Counted from the first letter of the stretch, positions 40,500-51,953 are shown. The stretch is DNA of 64,000 nt from Calliphora vicina (GCF_958450345.1 NC_088783.1:88495895-88559894), one strand, 5' to 3'. Numbers and translations are program-made. Notes: generated by a model not told the origin, from the sequence alone.

Positions 40500-42280
40500 T
40501 TATATGTTTGATTGGAATAATTCATGTTTAATGGTACAAATTTTTGACGATTTTTTTAATAAAGGAATTTCGTACATACAACACTGTATGAAATTGTAAA
40601 ATAAATCCGATTCTTCAGAGTATTCAATATTGAAAACAAAGAACAGTTTGAAAAGAATATCGAAAGCATTTAACACATTAGTAAATTTATATCGGTAATT
40701 GTCAAAATATATACTAATTAATTGTATGGTGGGAAGCTGGCCAACAATTAACAGCTTTGGCTGAATACTGCGGCTTTGAAGTTTGAGCAGATTAATTTTT
40801 ATCTCCAATTCCTCATTAGTATCTGCTATAATAGCAAAGCCATGTTGCGAATCAGCTATGGAGAATTTTTTTTCTAATTTTGCTGCCACTTGGATCGGTA
40901 TTAATTTTATGTGTTGGAGGAAATAAGTGGTGGAGGTACCACAAAATTGCAAACTGTTTCGATTCTGTAAATATATAAAAAATAGGTTAAGGAAATAAAT
41001 ATTAAGTTTTGATATTTATATAATTTACCTTCATTGTGAGCATCAAGCTCCAATAATTTTTGCGACACGAAGGCGGAAGTTACTTTTGTTTTTAATAAGT
41101 ACAAAATTTTATCGCCTAGCTGGGACCATCGATCAAATAAACTCTTCACGGCTGGAAATTTCAATTTGAAGTCAATGTCAATCTATTTATACAATAAATA
41201 AGAAAGTTTATTGCTTAAAATTATTGTATATTATAAATATTATATACCAGTTGCCAAGCAGATGGTTTTTTATATTCCGGCCACAACTTAAAAATGTCTG
41301 ATGTTTTCTTTGCATTTTTGAGTTGTTGGAACCTCAAAGGTGCACATTGTCTCCAGTATATATCAAAGTCCTCGGCAGTCGTCCCTTCGTCTCTCAGGCA
41401 CTTTACACTGATATCGTAATTTTCATTAATTTCTAAAAGTAGAAAATAAAAGCTTTTGATTTTAATCAGTTTTAAGTGATTAGTGAAAAATCTAAATTTC
41501 AGAACAAAAACATAAAAAAAAATTAGATTTACGAAAAATAAACAGTTACAATACTTACCAGTTTCAATTTCACCAATTACGGGAATTTTGCATTTGAATG
41601 CTCCTTTTGCTATTCTTTTAAGATTGGCAAGTTTGTTATAAAGCTTTCCTCTTTTTCCTGTTCTGTAAAATTCCTGAAATGTTTAAATATTAAATTTTGT
41701 TTATATATATTCAATAATTTTTATTAAGTAAATTAATTCTTACTATTTCTTCGGAGGGGAATATAGTACAGATTTCTTTTTCCAGTTCAGTACAGTCAGA
41801 CAGCGAACAATCAATGCCATTGCCTTCAACGTATTTGGTAATTGTGGAGATCAAAAGATTTCTTTGCTCATCATATAATGTGCCATTATTATTGTAAAAT
41901 GTCAGGATTTCTTTACCGTTATGCGTAGTATTAAGGACTTCTCTTACTGAAATGTTATTTCTTATAGGTTTTGGAGACGCCAACAATTCAATATCAGTAA
42001 TATCAGCTTCAAAAGACTTCTTCCAGTTTTTCAGCTTGTTTTCAAAAATGGCTTGGTCTCCCACTGGCAAATCGCTGAAAAGTTTAGCTATGTGAATAGG
42101 TGTTAAAATTTTAAGTACTTCTGGTGTAATTTTTTCGTCTAAAAATTTAAAAAGAAAAGTAATATTGCAATATTTTTAATATTATATTATAATTAATTCT
42201 GATTACTTACCTTTAAATTTATCGTACAAGTGCCCTATATTCCACGCATCCAAAATGTCACCAATATCAGTTGTATTCAT
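40500..42280 (-). CDS. Six-exon gene with SAM-like N-terminus, one 1-nt lesion
   Basis: Minus-strand exons 42280-42211, 42138-41744, 41673-41559, 41432-41248, 41182-41029 and 40964-40500, all with GT..AG introns of 47-75 bp. The first five joins keep phase. Exon 6 holds one extra base in an A8 run (about 40867-40874); without it the product would be 460 residues. Residues 1-65 resemble a sterile alpha motif: DIGDILDAWNIGHLYDKF, ITPEVLKILTP, LPVGDQAIFENKLKNWKKSF. Mid-region: FYRTGKRGKLYNKLANLKR, AEDFDIYWRQCAPLRFQQL, SLFDRWSQLGDKILYLLKTK. C-terminus: LWYLHHLFPPTHKI, SIADSQHGFAIIADT, QPKLLIVGQLP. From memory similar proteins recur in insect and cnidarian repeats without known function. No catalytic motif is visible. 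A 68-codon upstream frame (42488-42282) may be a leader ORF. Confidence 0.7.
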
Positions 42281-42739
42281 TTTAGTATATATTTTTGTAA
42301 TATTCCTTCAATTTTAATAGTGGTTTTCCTTGTGAAGTTTGAACAATACCAATTGGTGGACTGGCGAGATCTAAAATATTAATAAAAGTATATGCTGCAC
42401 AAGGTGTTCCACATTCAAATGCTGAGTAGTGAATATTAAATTCGGAAGATATTTTTTTCCAGCAAAAAATTAGTTTATTATATTTCACTTATTGGTTTAT
42501 TTAATTACATAATTAATAATTAATTTACACAATTTTAATAAATATATTTGTTAATATATTTCTTTTCACAACTTTAAATATTTTATTTCTTCACTTCTTT
42601 CCACTTCTAAGACACAACTTTAAATGACGCCGAAATGTGATGCAATAATGTACAAGAATGTGCATGTCAAAAATAATAGAGAGCGAAATTTCAACTGTGA
42701 CCATAACCACTGTCAACAATGCGAATTAAATGTAGTAGC

Positions 42740-43489
42740 CATGATAAAAATATAGAAGGTAGTTTCAATCAAAATTTTTTTTTTCAAATAAGGTTTTTTG
42801 AAGTTTCCTTATTTTGTGAGCATTATAAAAAGCGTTGTCACATTCCTAAAAATTATTTTTATTTTAGAGAAATTTTTTACAAAAAATGTGTAATTTATAA
42901 TTTAGTATTTAAATAAAAATGTATTAAGTATGTTGTGTTGGAAGTTAATGATTTAATTCCTAACATTCGCTATATAATTTGGGCTACCTGACAAAGAATT
43001 TTCATTAAATTTAAAAAAAAATTAATTTAAACGTTCCAAAACTGGTGTTTGGTTTGTATAATCCACCCTCTGACAAGTTTTACATACATCCAGCCACTGT
43101 GGTCGTTTGTTAGGTAATGTAGGGACTTTAAAAAAATTTACATTTGAATTTTTGCAAAAATATTTGGTATTTTCGCAGTTGGGGAAAATGCTACTCATGT
43201 TTGTTAAATCTTAAAATAATGTTCACAAATTAGCTTTGAAATATTTGAAAATGAAAATCTTACCTTTGATCCCAATTTGATAGTAAATATTTTTTATATT
43301 TTTTTTAATATTCTTCAAATTAATGAAAATTATGTATTAATTTTTTCACAAACTTCAAAGAATATATGGGAAAATTTTTAATTAATATGGTATTACTATT
43401 TTAACGAAAACGTCAAAATCCTTAAGCATGTCAGACGTAGAATTTTAAAAAATAAAGAGAATGAAACTACCTTCTATTTTTCTACTATG
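42740..43489 (+). mobile_element. hAT-like element, CATGATAAAAATA family, copy 2
   Basis: 750 bp with ends CATGATAAAAATATAGAAGG and CTTCTATTTTTCTACTATG. Perfect 8-bp TSD GTAGTAGC at 42732-42739 and 43490-43497. It shares about 160 bp at the left and about 110 bp at the right with the copy at 8372-9385, while the middle differs. It lies upstream of the SAM-like gene. Confidence 0.85.
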
Positions 43490-43497
43490 GTAGTAGC

Positions 43498-44120
43498 CAC
43501 AAAGCGATTTTTAGATTTCAATACAATATGTAACGTCATTGTTTACAATGGTGGTGGTCACAATTGCAATTAGACTGTAGCATATTTCAATAACCTCTTT
43601 GTTTTTTTCTCCAAGATCACGCCACACTTAGTATTATCTTCTTTGATGAAAAAAAGTATGATTGTATATGTAAGGGAGATGTTTAACGTAATATACATAA
43701 AAGCGTTACTAAGAGGAAAAAACCTAACTAATGCAACAACAAAATAGATTTTAGGCAATGCATTTGTTGTTGTGGCTCACGTATGATATAAGGGATAGTA
43801 ATTGTTTTTAATATTTGCGTCTTTCACCTTCCCCCCTGTTCATTTTGCCACCAACTTTTACTGTATTCTTCTTTAAGTCTCCTTTTACAATGCAGAAATT
43901 GAAAGGCAGACAAACGAAGTATGTGGGCGAAGGGTTGAAGAGCTAGAGTGTGTACTACACAGGTTTAGGTTAGTTCAAAAGAGAATGAGAAGAATGCATT
44001 GTAAAAGCGGTCAAGGAAAAAAAATAAGTTTTGTTTTACAATGTAGACAACTTCTTAATTTTAAAAAGCGCTTTACTCATAAAAACTCTTAATTTTCTTA
44101 AAAGCACTACCAAATTTTTG
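43498..44120. other. Interior of the AATTGA element, no gene seen
   Basis: Non-coding between the hAT MITE and the foldback palindrome. No open frame of substance or regulatory site is recognised. Confidence 0.3.
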
Positions 44121-44125
44121 TATAT

Positions 44126-46255
44126 GGGGCATTTCATGTCAAGTGAACCAACTTTTGAAATCGATGTCTTCCGATCGGGATGAAATTTGCACCAATGTTA
44201 GCTCTATTGGATAGTAACTCAGACACAATTTTTCAACAACATCGGTCGAGAACTCTCTGAGTTATAGGGGGTAAAATTTTGACAATTTGGTCAAACAGGG
44301 GTTTTTTCTTATCCATGTAACTTATTACCTATTGTTCTTAGCAAAATGTGTCCCAAATAGTATAGATAGCTATTTCTTCGATCTTTCGAAAAAAAATATT
44401 TAAAAAAAAAAATAAAAAATTTTTAATATTTTTTTTCCGAAATCAAAAACTTTTTTGACTTTTTTTTAAAATATGTCCTTTTTTTTTTTTTTTTTTTTTT
44501 TCTTAAAATAAAGTTTAGATATTTTCCTTGAACACCTACTTGGTCGCTTAGTGGGATGAGAGTGGGATATCTATCAAAATAAATATTTTGTAACTCAAAA
44601 CATAACATTTTTGACTTTTTTTGCAAAATCAAAAACTTTGTTGACTTTTTTTTTTCAAAATGGACCCTTTTTTAATCTTTTTTTTTAGGTCAAACAAAAG
44701 CTTAGATATTATCCTTGAAGACCCTTTTGGTCGCTTAGTGGGATGCGAGTGGGATATCTATCAAAATAAATATTTTTTAACTCAAGACTTACAATTTTTG
44801 ACTTTTTTTTTGCAAATACGATTTTTTTTCCAAATGGGCCCTTTTTTTAAAATTTTTTTTGTAGTCAAAAGAAAGCTTAGGTCCATTCCTTTAAGATATT
44901 TTTAGTCCCTTAGTGGGATGCGAGTGGGATATCTATCAAAATAAATATTTTGTAACGCAAGACATACAATTTTTTAATTTTTTTTTTGCTCAAAAGAAAG
45001 CCTAGGTCCATTCCTTTAAGATATTTTTAGTCCCTTAGTGGGATGCGAGTGGGATATCTATCAAAATAAATGTTTTAACACAAAAATTGTATGTCTTGAG
45101 TTACAAAACATTTATTTTGATATATATCCCACTCGCATCCCACTAAGCGATCAAAACCATCTTAAAGGAATAGGCCTAAGCTTTCTTTATAGCAAAAAAA
45201 AAAAATTACAAAAAGGGCCCATTTTAAAAAAAAGTCAAAAAAGTTTTTGATTTTGCCAAAAAATCAAAAATTGTATATCTTGAGTTACAAAATATTTATT
45301 TTGATAGATATCCCACTCGTATCCCACTAAGGGACCTAAAATATCTTAAAGGAATGGACCTAAGCTTTCTTTTGACTAAAAAAAAATTTTTAAAAAAGGG
45401 CCCATTTTGAAAAAAAATTCGAATTTGCAAAAAAAAGTCAATAATTGAATGTCTTGAGTTACAACATTTTTATTTTAATAGATATCCTACTCACATCTTC
45501 CTAAGTGACAAAATAGGTCTTAAAGGAAAAGACCTAAGCTTTCTTTTGAGCAAAAAAAAATTTTAAAAAAAAGTCCCATATTGGAAAAAAATTTCGATTT
45601 TGCAAAAAAAAATTAAAAAATTGTTACAAAATATTTATTTTGATAGATATCCCACTCGCATCCCACTAAGGGACTAAAAATATCTTAAAGGAATGGACCT
45701 AAGCTTTCTTTTGAGCAAAAAAAAAAAAATTAAAAAAGGGCCCATATTGGAAAAAAATTTTGATTTTGCAAAAAAAAATTAAAAAATTGTATGTCTTGCG
45801 TTACAAAATATTTATTTTGATAGATATCCCACTCGCATCCCACTAAGGGACTAAAAATATCTTAAAGGAATGGACCTAAGCTTTCTTTTGACTACAAAAA
45901 AAATTTTAAAAAAAGGGCCCATTTGGAAAAAAAATCGTATTTGCAAAAAAAAAAGTCAAAAATTGTAAGTCTTGAGTTAAAAAATATTTATTTTGATAGA
46001 TATCCCACTCGCATCCCACTAAGCGACCAAAAGGGTCTTCAAGGATAATATCTAAGCTTTTGTTTGACCTAAAAAAAAAGATTAAAAAAGGGTCCATTTT
46101 GAAAAAAAAAGTCAACAAAGTTTTTGATTTTGCAAAAAAAGTCAAAAATTTTATGTTTTGAGTTACAAAATATTTATTTTGATAGATATCCCACTCGCAT
46201 CCCACTAAGCGACCAAGTAGGTGTTCAAGGAAAATATCTAAACTTTATTTTAAGA

Positions 46256-46290
<35 letters not shown>

Positions 46291-46629
46291 TTTAAAAAAA
46301 AAAAAGTTTTTGATTTCGGAAAAAAAATATTAAAAATTTTTTATTTTTTTTTTTAAATATTTTTTTCGAAAGATCGAAGAAATAGCTATCTATACTATTT
46401 GGGACACATTTTGCTAAGAACAATAGGTAATAAGTTACATGGATAAGAAAAAACCCCTGTTTGACCAAATTGTCAAAATTTTACCCCCTATAACTCAGAG
46501 AGTTCTCGACCGATGTTGTTGAAAAATTGTGTCTGAGTTACTATCCAATAGAGCTAACATTGGTGCAAATTTCATCCCGATCGGAAGACATCGATTTCAA
46601 AAGTTGGTTCACTTGACATGAAATTCCCC
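44126..46629. mobile_element. Foldback element, copy 1 (2.5 kb palindrome)
   Basis: Both ends read GGGGCATTTCATGTCAAGTG inward (one mismatch on the right), and the arms pair over about 1.1 kb or more. The outer about 280 bp of each arm is unique (GATGTCTTCCGATCGGGATG, CGACCGATGTTGTTG). The inner part is tandem units of 120-190 bp, each with GTGGGATGCGAGTGGGATAT followed by CTATCAAAATAAATATTTTG: four units forward, then seven inverted. The flanks are (TA)n, so TSD is ATAT or TA. Long arms with internal tandem repeats recall Drosophila FB elements. Open frames within it are repeat translations, not genes. Confidence 0.8.
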
Positions 46630-47039
46630 ATATATATAATATTTGATGTCAATGTAAAATTTGTATAAAAAATAACTCAGTTTTGTTCAAATATGTAAAA
46701 TCGAATAATTTGTAATTAAAAAATGGTTATTATTTATATACAAATAAAGAGTAATATCCACAAAATAATATACAAATATTTTACATTTAACTTAGCGTTT
46801 TTATTTTACGTCCATGTTAGCATTATTTTAACAAAGTTTTAAATTCAAACAATAGCGATGATTGAATCAATTAAAATTTTAATTGAATATAGTGAAAACT
46901 CCAATTAAGATGGTAATTGAAAAAAAATATTTTTTTTAATTGAATCAATTAACAACGTAATTAAATTTAACCTAAAATACAAACAACACCATTAATTAAA
47001 AAAAAACTAGCAATAATTTTTTCTGTGTATGGGAAAATA

Positions 47040-48638
47040 ATTTTCAAAAATTTAATGGACAAACCATCAGATCCAACTGAAGCTGATTTTATTCTAAAAA
47101 AGCATTATATAAGTCAGTTTCAGTAACATTGGAAAAACTAAAGTCATGAGAATTATTAGTAAACTGTGTAAAATCAGGTTCATTATCAATCACATTCAAT
47201 TGATTACCAATAAAATGTTCATTGATACTGTTGACATCAATATCTGAATTCACAGGGCGTTCATTTAACGCACCAGCATTACGCAAAACATTCCACATCT
47301 GCCTGGTATTACTCAAATTAAAAATTCGTTTGCCATAATTTACTTTAAATTTCCTAATTTCTGCCTTAGTCCGATTACGAAGTCTTTTAAAGTTTCCCAT
47401 CTTAAATCACTCTTGTCATTAAAATAGTTTTTTAAAGCCATATCCCTTAACGATCTTAAGTAATTAATTTCATTAGAAAATTTAAACTCTTTGCATCTCA
47501 TAATATGCGAATTTTTCCTTAAAGGCACATGACTTAATAGATCATTAAGAAGGGAATTAAAGAAATCAAGCTGTTCATTAATATCATTAGTACGATATAA
47601 CTCGGTAAAATCCACATGAAGTAAATGTTCTTCAATAGAAGCAATGTCAGCGTGCTTATAGTCCCTAAAATAGGTAGTATCAAACATATATATTAATTAA
47701 TTTCATTAGAAAATTTAAACTCTTTGCATCTCATAATATGCGAATTTTTCCTTAAAGGCACATGACTTAATAGATCATTAAGAAGGGAATTAAAGAAATC
47801 AAGCTGTTCATTAATATCATTAGTACGATATAACTCGGTAAAATCCACATGAAGTAAATGTTCTTCAATAGAAGCAATGTCAGCGTGCTTATAGTCCCTA
47901 AAATAGGTAGTATCAAACATATATATTACAGGAGTGTGAAATGAAGCACATATCAATGAGTGATGAGAAATGAAGGCTAACAAGAAAGTAATCAATAAGA
48001 GAAGTTGATTGATGATAATAGTCATAATGGGTGGGAATTGAATTATGCCAACATTTAAGACCATATCTTGAGCAAAGTATGTGAATATCTTCAGACTTAG
48101 ATAAATTAAAAAGATCATTGTTAAAGTCACCTACTAAAATAATGTTATCATGACGAACAAAAATATCTCCAAAATATTGATCAAATAAGTCCAAATTCCC
48201 TCTAGGAAGGTAAGTAACACCAATCAATATATTGACCGCTCCAAGATAAATCTCAACAAATAAACCCTCACATATGAAATACTCATCGCATCTATAAACA
48301 GGTTTGAACTTTATATTATTCTTAATATACATAGCCACGCCACCACCTCTACAACCATAAGGACGATCGCTTCTACAAACTGTATATCCCGGAATTAATA
48401 CAGCACAGTCATGAACAGTATTATCCAACCATGTCTCTGTAACGCAAATAATATCTAAAGGTGTATTTCCCATAATCAAGGATAATTCATCAAGCTTGCA
48501 TGATCTTTCAGAGGGACAAAGACTCTGTGCATTAATGTGTCCAACCTTTAAGTTATTTGAATCATTCGAAAAAACACGCTCAATAGAACCTCTACTGATA
48601 ATAGGGCCTAAATTTACATTAGAAGTCATATGATACAA
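47040..48638 (-). pseudogene. LINE ORF2 endonuclease and linker, 5' part
   Basis: On the minus strand an AP-type endonuclease: LKVGHINAQSLCPSERSCKL, IICVTETWLDN, GGGVAMYIKNNIKF, ILVGDFNNDLFN and STSLIDYFLV, covering the usual metal- and DNA-binding motifs. A frameshift near 47930 follows. The next segment (FDTTYFRDYKHADIASIEEH..) is present twice because of a 233-bp tandem duplication (47461-47926). The frame then leads via ASVGSDGLSIKFLKIIFP to the insertion at 47026. It would nick the target and prime reverse transcription. Confidence 0.8.
47461..47926. repeat. 233-bp tandem duplication inside LINE ORF2
   Basis: 47461-47693 and 47694-47926 appear identical by eye, starting TAATTAATTTCATTAGAAAA. 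The period is not a multiple of three, so the coding frame shifts. Confidence 0.85.
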
Positions 48639-48639
48639 A

Positions 48640-49148
48640 AGAAACTGTATGTAGGAGTCGTAAGATGATAGGCTAGTGAAATATTTAAAAATAATAATTT
48701 ACACATAATTTTTTAAAAATATTAATTTCTAGCGCTTTCAACTAAATAAAAATATACACAGTATAGAATATTAATATAAAGGTAGATAAATTCATAACAT
48801 TAATAGCAATATAATATTCAATCCAATAATTTTAACAAAATTTCATTCAGTTCAGTAATTTCAGTGGCAATAAGGAAAAATATATTTCAAGTATAAAAAA
48901 AAACATTTGACTTTCTTTACTCAATTCCTTACAGTATAAATTTATTATAGAGTTCTATCTAGAACTTAAACAAAAAAGTTAATTTGCAAGCAATTTACTA
49001 TTGTTTTGTATCAAAAATTAAAAACTTTGACATACTCACTTGAGAAACAACTTATATTATTTTTGCTTGTTGCCACTGATTTATTTCTACATTAATAATC
49101 AACTATTTAATATAGCAAGTAACTAGTTATATAAAACGTTGCTAAATT
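48640..49148. other. LINE inter-ORF region
   Basis: About 500 bp between the stop of ORF1 (49149) and the ORF2 start on the minus strand. It is AT-rich and carries no feature I can name. Confidence 0.4.
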
Positions 49149-50073
49149 TTAAATCGCATTTGTATCACAATTCAGAAAATCCAGTTGCTTTTCAGTTCCA
49201 TTAGGAAATTTAATTTTGGCTAAAGGTATGTCTCTATTTAAAATTCGAAACCAACTTATCTTTTTTTCTTTGCGTAAAGACCGATATAACATTTGGAGCT
49301 TGATACAAGCAGAAGTTAGATTATCATTGAGATAAACCCTTGCATCTAAGTCAGTACCAATAACATCCCTTAACTGAAGATTTGGAGTTTTAAAAAAGGC
49401 TTTCATTAGCATATCCCGAGTATAAACATTATTAAATTTAATTAACAGTGATTTCCCCTGCTGTATATATAAACAATGGTTAATGTCTCTAGTTTCAGCT
49501 GTAATTTTATAATGTTTACAAATTTTCAAAACAGGATCAAGCAAATCATTAATGCCAGAGGGCAAACCAGAAATAATTATATCTGGACGATTAATTTTAC
49601 GTTGGATCTTATTGTTTTCTAGTTCAAGATTAGAAATACTCTCCTTAGTATTGGCATCAACTTTTTTAATATTTTCATTGCAGCGCTCTAAATTAGTTTG
49701 GAATTCCTTAAGGGATGATGACAGATCAGAGCGTATGTCAGAAATAGAAGATTCGAATAATTTCTTTAAACATTGTTGCTCGTTCCGCATTTCAGCTGTG
49801 AATGAACTAAAGTTGGCAATAATTTTTTTGTCCAATTCATCAATATATTGGCGCATTATAGAATTATCAGCGTTGGGATTGGCAATTGGGATTGGCAATA
49901 CAATGGGTACAATTAAAACTTATGTTGTTGTTGCTTCCTAAGACAGCGTACAATTCTACAGAAATGTTAACACATGCAGTATGAAACCAGATTTTGCAGG
50001 AATCACACTCAATACCACAATCAGATTTGGTAACATTTTTTGTACAAACTCCACATTTAGCAGCTGGTGCCAT
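49149..50073 (-). pseudogene. LINE ORF1 with PHD finger and coiled coil
   Basis: Minus strand. The N-terminus MAPAAKCGVCTKNV starts a C4HC3 PHD-type finger: CGVC, CDSC, WFHTAC and CTHC. A 13-bp tandem duplication (TGGGATTGGCAAT at 49874-49886 and 49887-49899) breaks the frame. Reading then continues through a coiled coil (EMRNEQQCLKKLFESSISDI, NLELENNKIQRKI) into an RRM-like C-terminal domain (PDIIISGLPSGINDLLDPV, QGKSLLIKFNNVYTRDML). The stop is at 49149. Similar ORF1 proteins bind element RNA. Apart from the duplication it appears open. Confidence 0.75.
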
Positions 50074-50149
50074 ATTTGCAGAATAGTATATAAATAATGG
50101 TGATGTTCCTTATTTTGTTTAGTCTGCATTCAGATGTCTGCATTCAGAT

Positions 50150-50675
50150 GAGACAGTAATAATTATACAAAAAAATAACTGTTGCAATTTTGTATGTATA
50201 CTATTATTCACTTTAGACAAGTGAAAAGTTTATAGAAAAGTTTTTTTCCTTTATAATTTAGATTTGTTTTAATTAAAAAATTTAGTTGATCGCAGCTAAA
50301 AAAAAACACGTTCACTCTCTCATAGTGTTGCCAGATCAGAATTTAACCCAAATTTTTACTTATCAAATATACGAGAAAACATGAATTTTAATTTTGATGT
50401 TTACAACAAAACAACATTCACGTTATACTCTCACACAAAAAATAATTGACTGTTTTTGAAAACTGATAAAACTACATATATGAAAGATTATAGAACAGCG
50501 CATATTTTGTATTACTCAGTTCAAAAAACACGGATTTTCAGTTATGACGTTGTTGCAGCCAATAGGCGATATGTTTACAAAAATTATCTCAAATACCTTA
50601 TTTGCCGTTTTTTATGTTTTTGTACACAAAATTCGTTGTTATATTTTCAGTTTAAAATTAAAATAGAAATTATTC
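50150..50675. other. Right interior of the hAT-ended unit
   Basis: No gene. A frame at 50456-50689 runs into the terminal AATCGGTTAACC array and is not credible. Confidence 0.3.
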
Positions 50676-50789
50676 GGTTAATCGAATAATTTTAAATTAA
50701 CCGATTATTAACCGAATAAATCTAAACCTCGATTTGCTCGGTTAACCGATTAAACCAGAAACCCGATTAATGAATACCCTATTATGTAC

Positions 50790-51535
50790 ATATATTTGAA
50801 GAAATTTTCCACACTTCAGCAAAAGACTGTTGGAGGGCGAAAAGATACTCTACTAAACTAAGGTGTCTGAAATGTTTTGAACTTTATTCAAACGTGTTGA
50901 AGTAAATTTAAGAATCCATATGCCAAAATAAAGATACGAGACATTCAAAGACAATACATATTTGCGTTGGATATAAAATTTCTAATTAAAAACCAGACAC
51001 CGGTTTTTATTACTTAAAAAACTGATATTTATTACAAAAGTATAAAATTATTTGCAACTTTTTTCAACACTGATTGGAACATGTATTCGATACATATGGA
51101 ATTCAATGTGTATGTCAAAATTCACGTTATACATTTTCACACGTACATGTGTAATTGTGTGTGACACAACCTATATTATGTCTATTAGAATTGTTGGTTT
51201 TAACTACATATATGTACGTATATCAATTTAATGATTTTTTAAATAAAAATAAATATATGTATTTGATATGAAAAAACTTTTTTTGCTACGATTTTGTATT
51301 ACTTTCATTTTATTTTGTATTTTTATTTCGCACTCACACTGTTGTATTTCAAAATACACATGGTTAAACACACGAATTTACATGTGAAAAAATATCATAA
51401 TACTCATCCAATGCATATCGTGTGACCTCACCATTATTACAGCTAATTCAATTTAAACCATTTTTGTATATATACATATTTGGACGATTCACAAGATCTC
51501 CTCTCATAACATATTGTCACAATGTCCTAATATTT
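50790..51535. other. Unassigned non-coding DNA
   Basis: No feature recognised between the hAT TSD and the foldback element at 51536. Confidence 0.3.
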
Positions 51536-51953
51536 CACAATATACAGTAACTTCTAAACGAATAGACCGATTTTAATAAATGGTTATAGAGGAGGTGTTG
51601 ATAAGTTTAAGTTTTGAATTTGGGCTTATAACACCTAGGGGGCGCCGAGCCGCATTTGAAAAGTAAAATTTTATGTTTTTTACCGATCTTGGTCTGTTTT
51701 TTTGCTAATAACGGATCCAATTGTTTTCCGATTTTCTTAAAGTAACTTTATTTGAATTAACAAAAAAGGCATAACTTGGCATTATTTTTAATTTTTGATA
51801 TACCCGAGGTGCCCCAATTTGGGGCATTGCGGCTTGGCGCCCCCTAGATATTATGAGCCCAAAACTTTAACTTATCCTCTATAGCCATGGGAATTTTTAT
51901 TAAAATCGGTTAATTCGTTTAGAAGTTTTTTTTTTCTCATATCCCCCTCTGTG
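51536..51953. mobile_element. CACAGTGG-family foldback, short copy
   Basis: An inverted repeat with arms of about 150 bp: AACTTCTAAACGAATAGACC..GGGGGCGCCGAGCCGCA against TGCGGCTTGGCGCCCCCTAG..GGTTAATTCGTTTAGAAG. The left end is shortened (CACAATATACAGT) and the right reads CCCCCTCTGTG. No matching TSD. It resembles the copy at 33696 more closely than that at 5496. Confidence 0.6.

Larger units (their letters stand above)
39280..47026. mobile_element. AATTGA-rich element carrying a SAM-like gene, GTAT TSD
   Basis: Inserted in the LINE reverse transcriptase: left end ACAGAAAAAAGT, right end TTTTTTCTGT, with GTAT on both sides (39276-39279, 47027-47030). Just inside each end are long arrays of AATTGA/TCAATT words (39310-39940 and 46850-46990). 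Removing the nested foldback (44126-46629) and MITE (42740-43489) leaves about 4.5 kb with one multi-exon gene on - (42280-40500). A 4-bp TSD with short ends does not fit hAT, Harbinger or Tc1. The superfamily is not recognised and the inverted ends are short, so boundaries rest mainly on the clean restoration of the LINE frame. Confidence 0.65.
37655..50150 (-). mobile_element. CR1/Jockey-like LINE on the minus strand, split
   Basis: In minus-strand order: ORF1 with a PHD finger (50073-49149), ORF2 endonuclease and linker (48638-47040), a 7.7 kb insertion (47026-39280), and the rest of ORF2 reverse transcriptase (39279-37863). A 3' UTR ends in an AAATAAATAAATAAATACA tail near 37657. Joining both sides of the insertion restores a continuous reading frame. 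The 5' limit is approximate. A PHD finger plus coiled coil in ORF1 is known from CR1-related LINEs. Confidence 0.8.
36201..50781. mobile_element. hAT-ended unit of 14.6 kb with nested elements
   Basis: The left end TAGGGTATTCAATCGATTAA and right end TTAATGAATACCCTA are inverses. Both subterminal regions are packed with CGGTTAACCGATTA-type words (36213-36335 and 50675-50775). TTATGTAC flanks both sides (36193-36200 and 50782-50789), a perfect 8-bp TSD. This supports a single hAT-type insertion later enlarged by a smaller hAT relic, a LINE, the SAM-gene element, a MITE and a foldback element. Without those the unit would be short and non-autonomous. Confidence 0.75.

Noticed and set aside
40907..41164. 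85-codon frame ending in PPPLISSNT as an independent gene
   Set aside because: It is exon 5 of the six-exon gene read through an intron; splice sites and phases give a better model.
41711..42070. N-terminal domain as a classical transposase DNA-binding domain
   Set aside because: The residue pattern fits a SAM-like helical bundle better; no zinc ligands (THAP, BED) or HTH signature could be seen.
44423..46333. Several open frames with the phrase LQNIYFDRYPTRIPLSDQ repeated
   Set aside because: They are translations of the tandem units of the foldback element and recur on both strands and in copy 2; there is no start context, no conserved protein fold and the repeat explains them fully.
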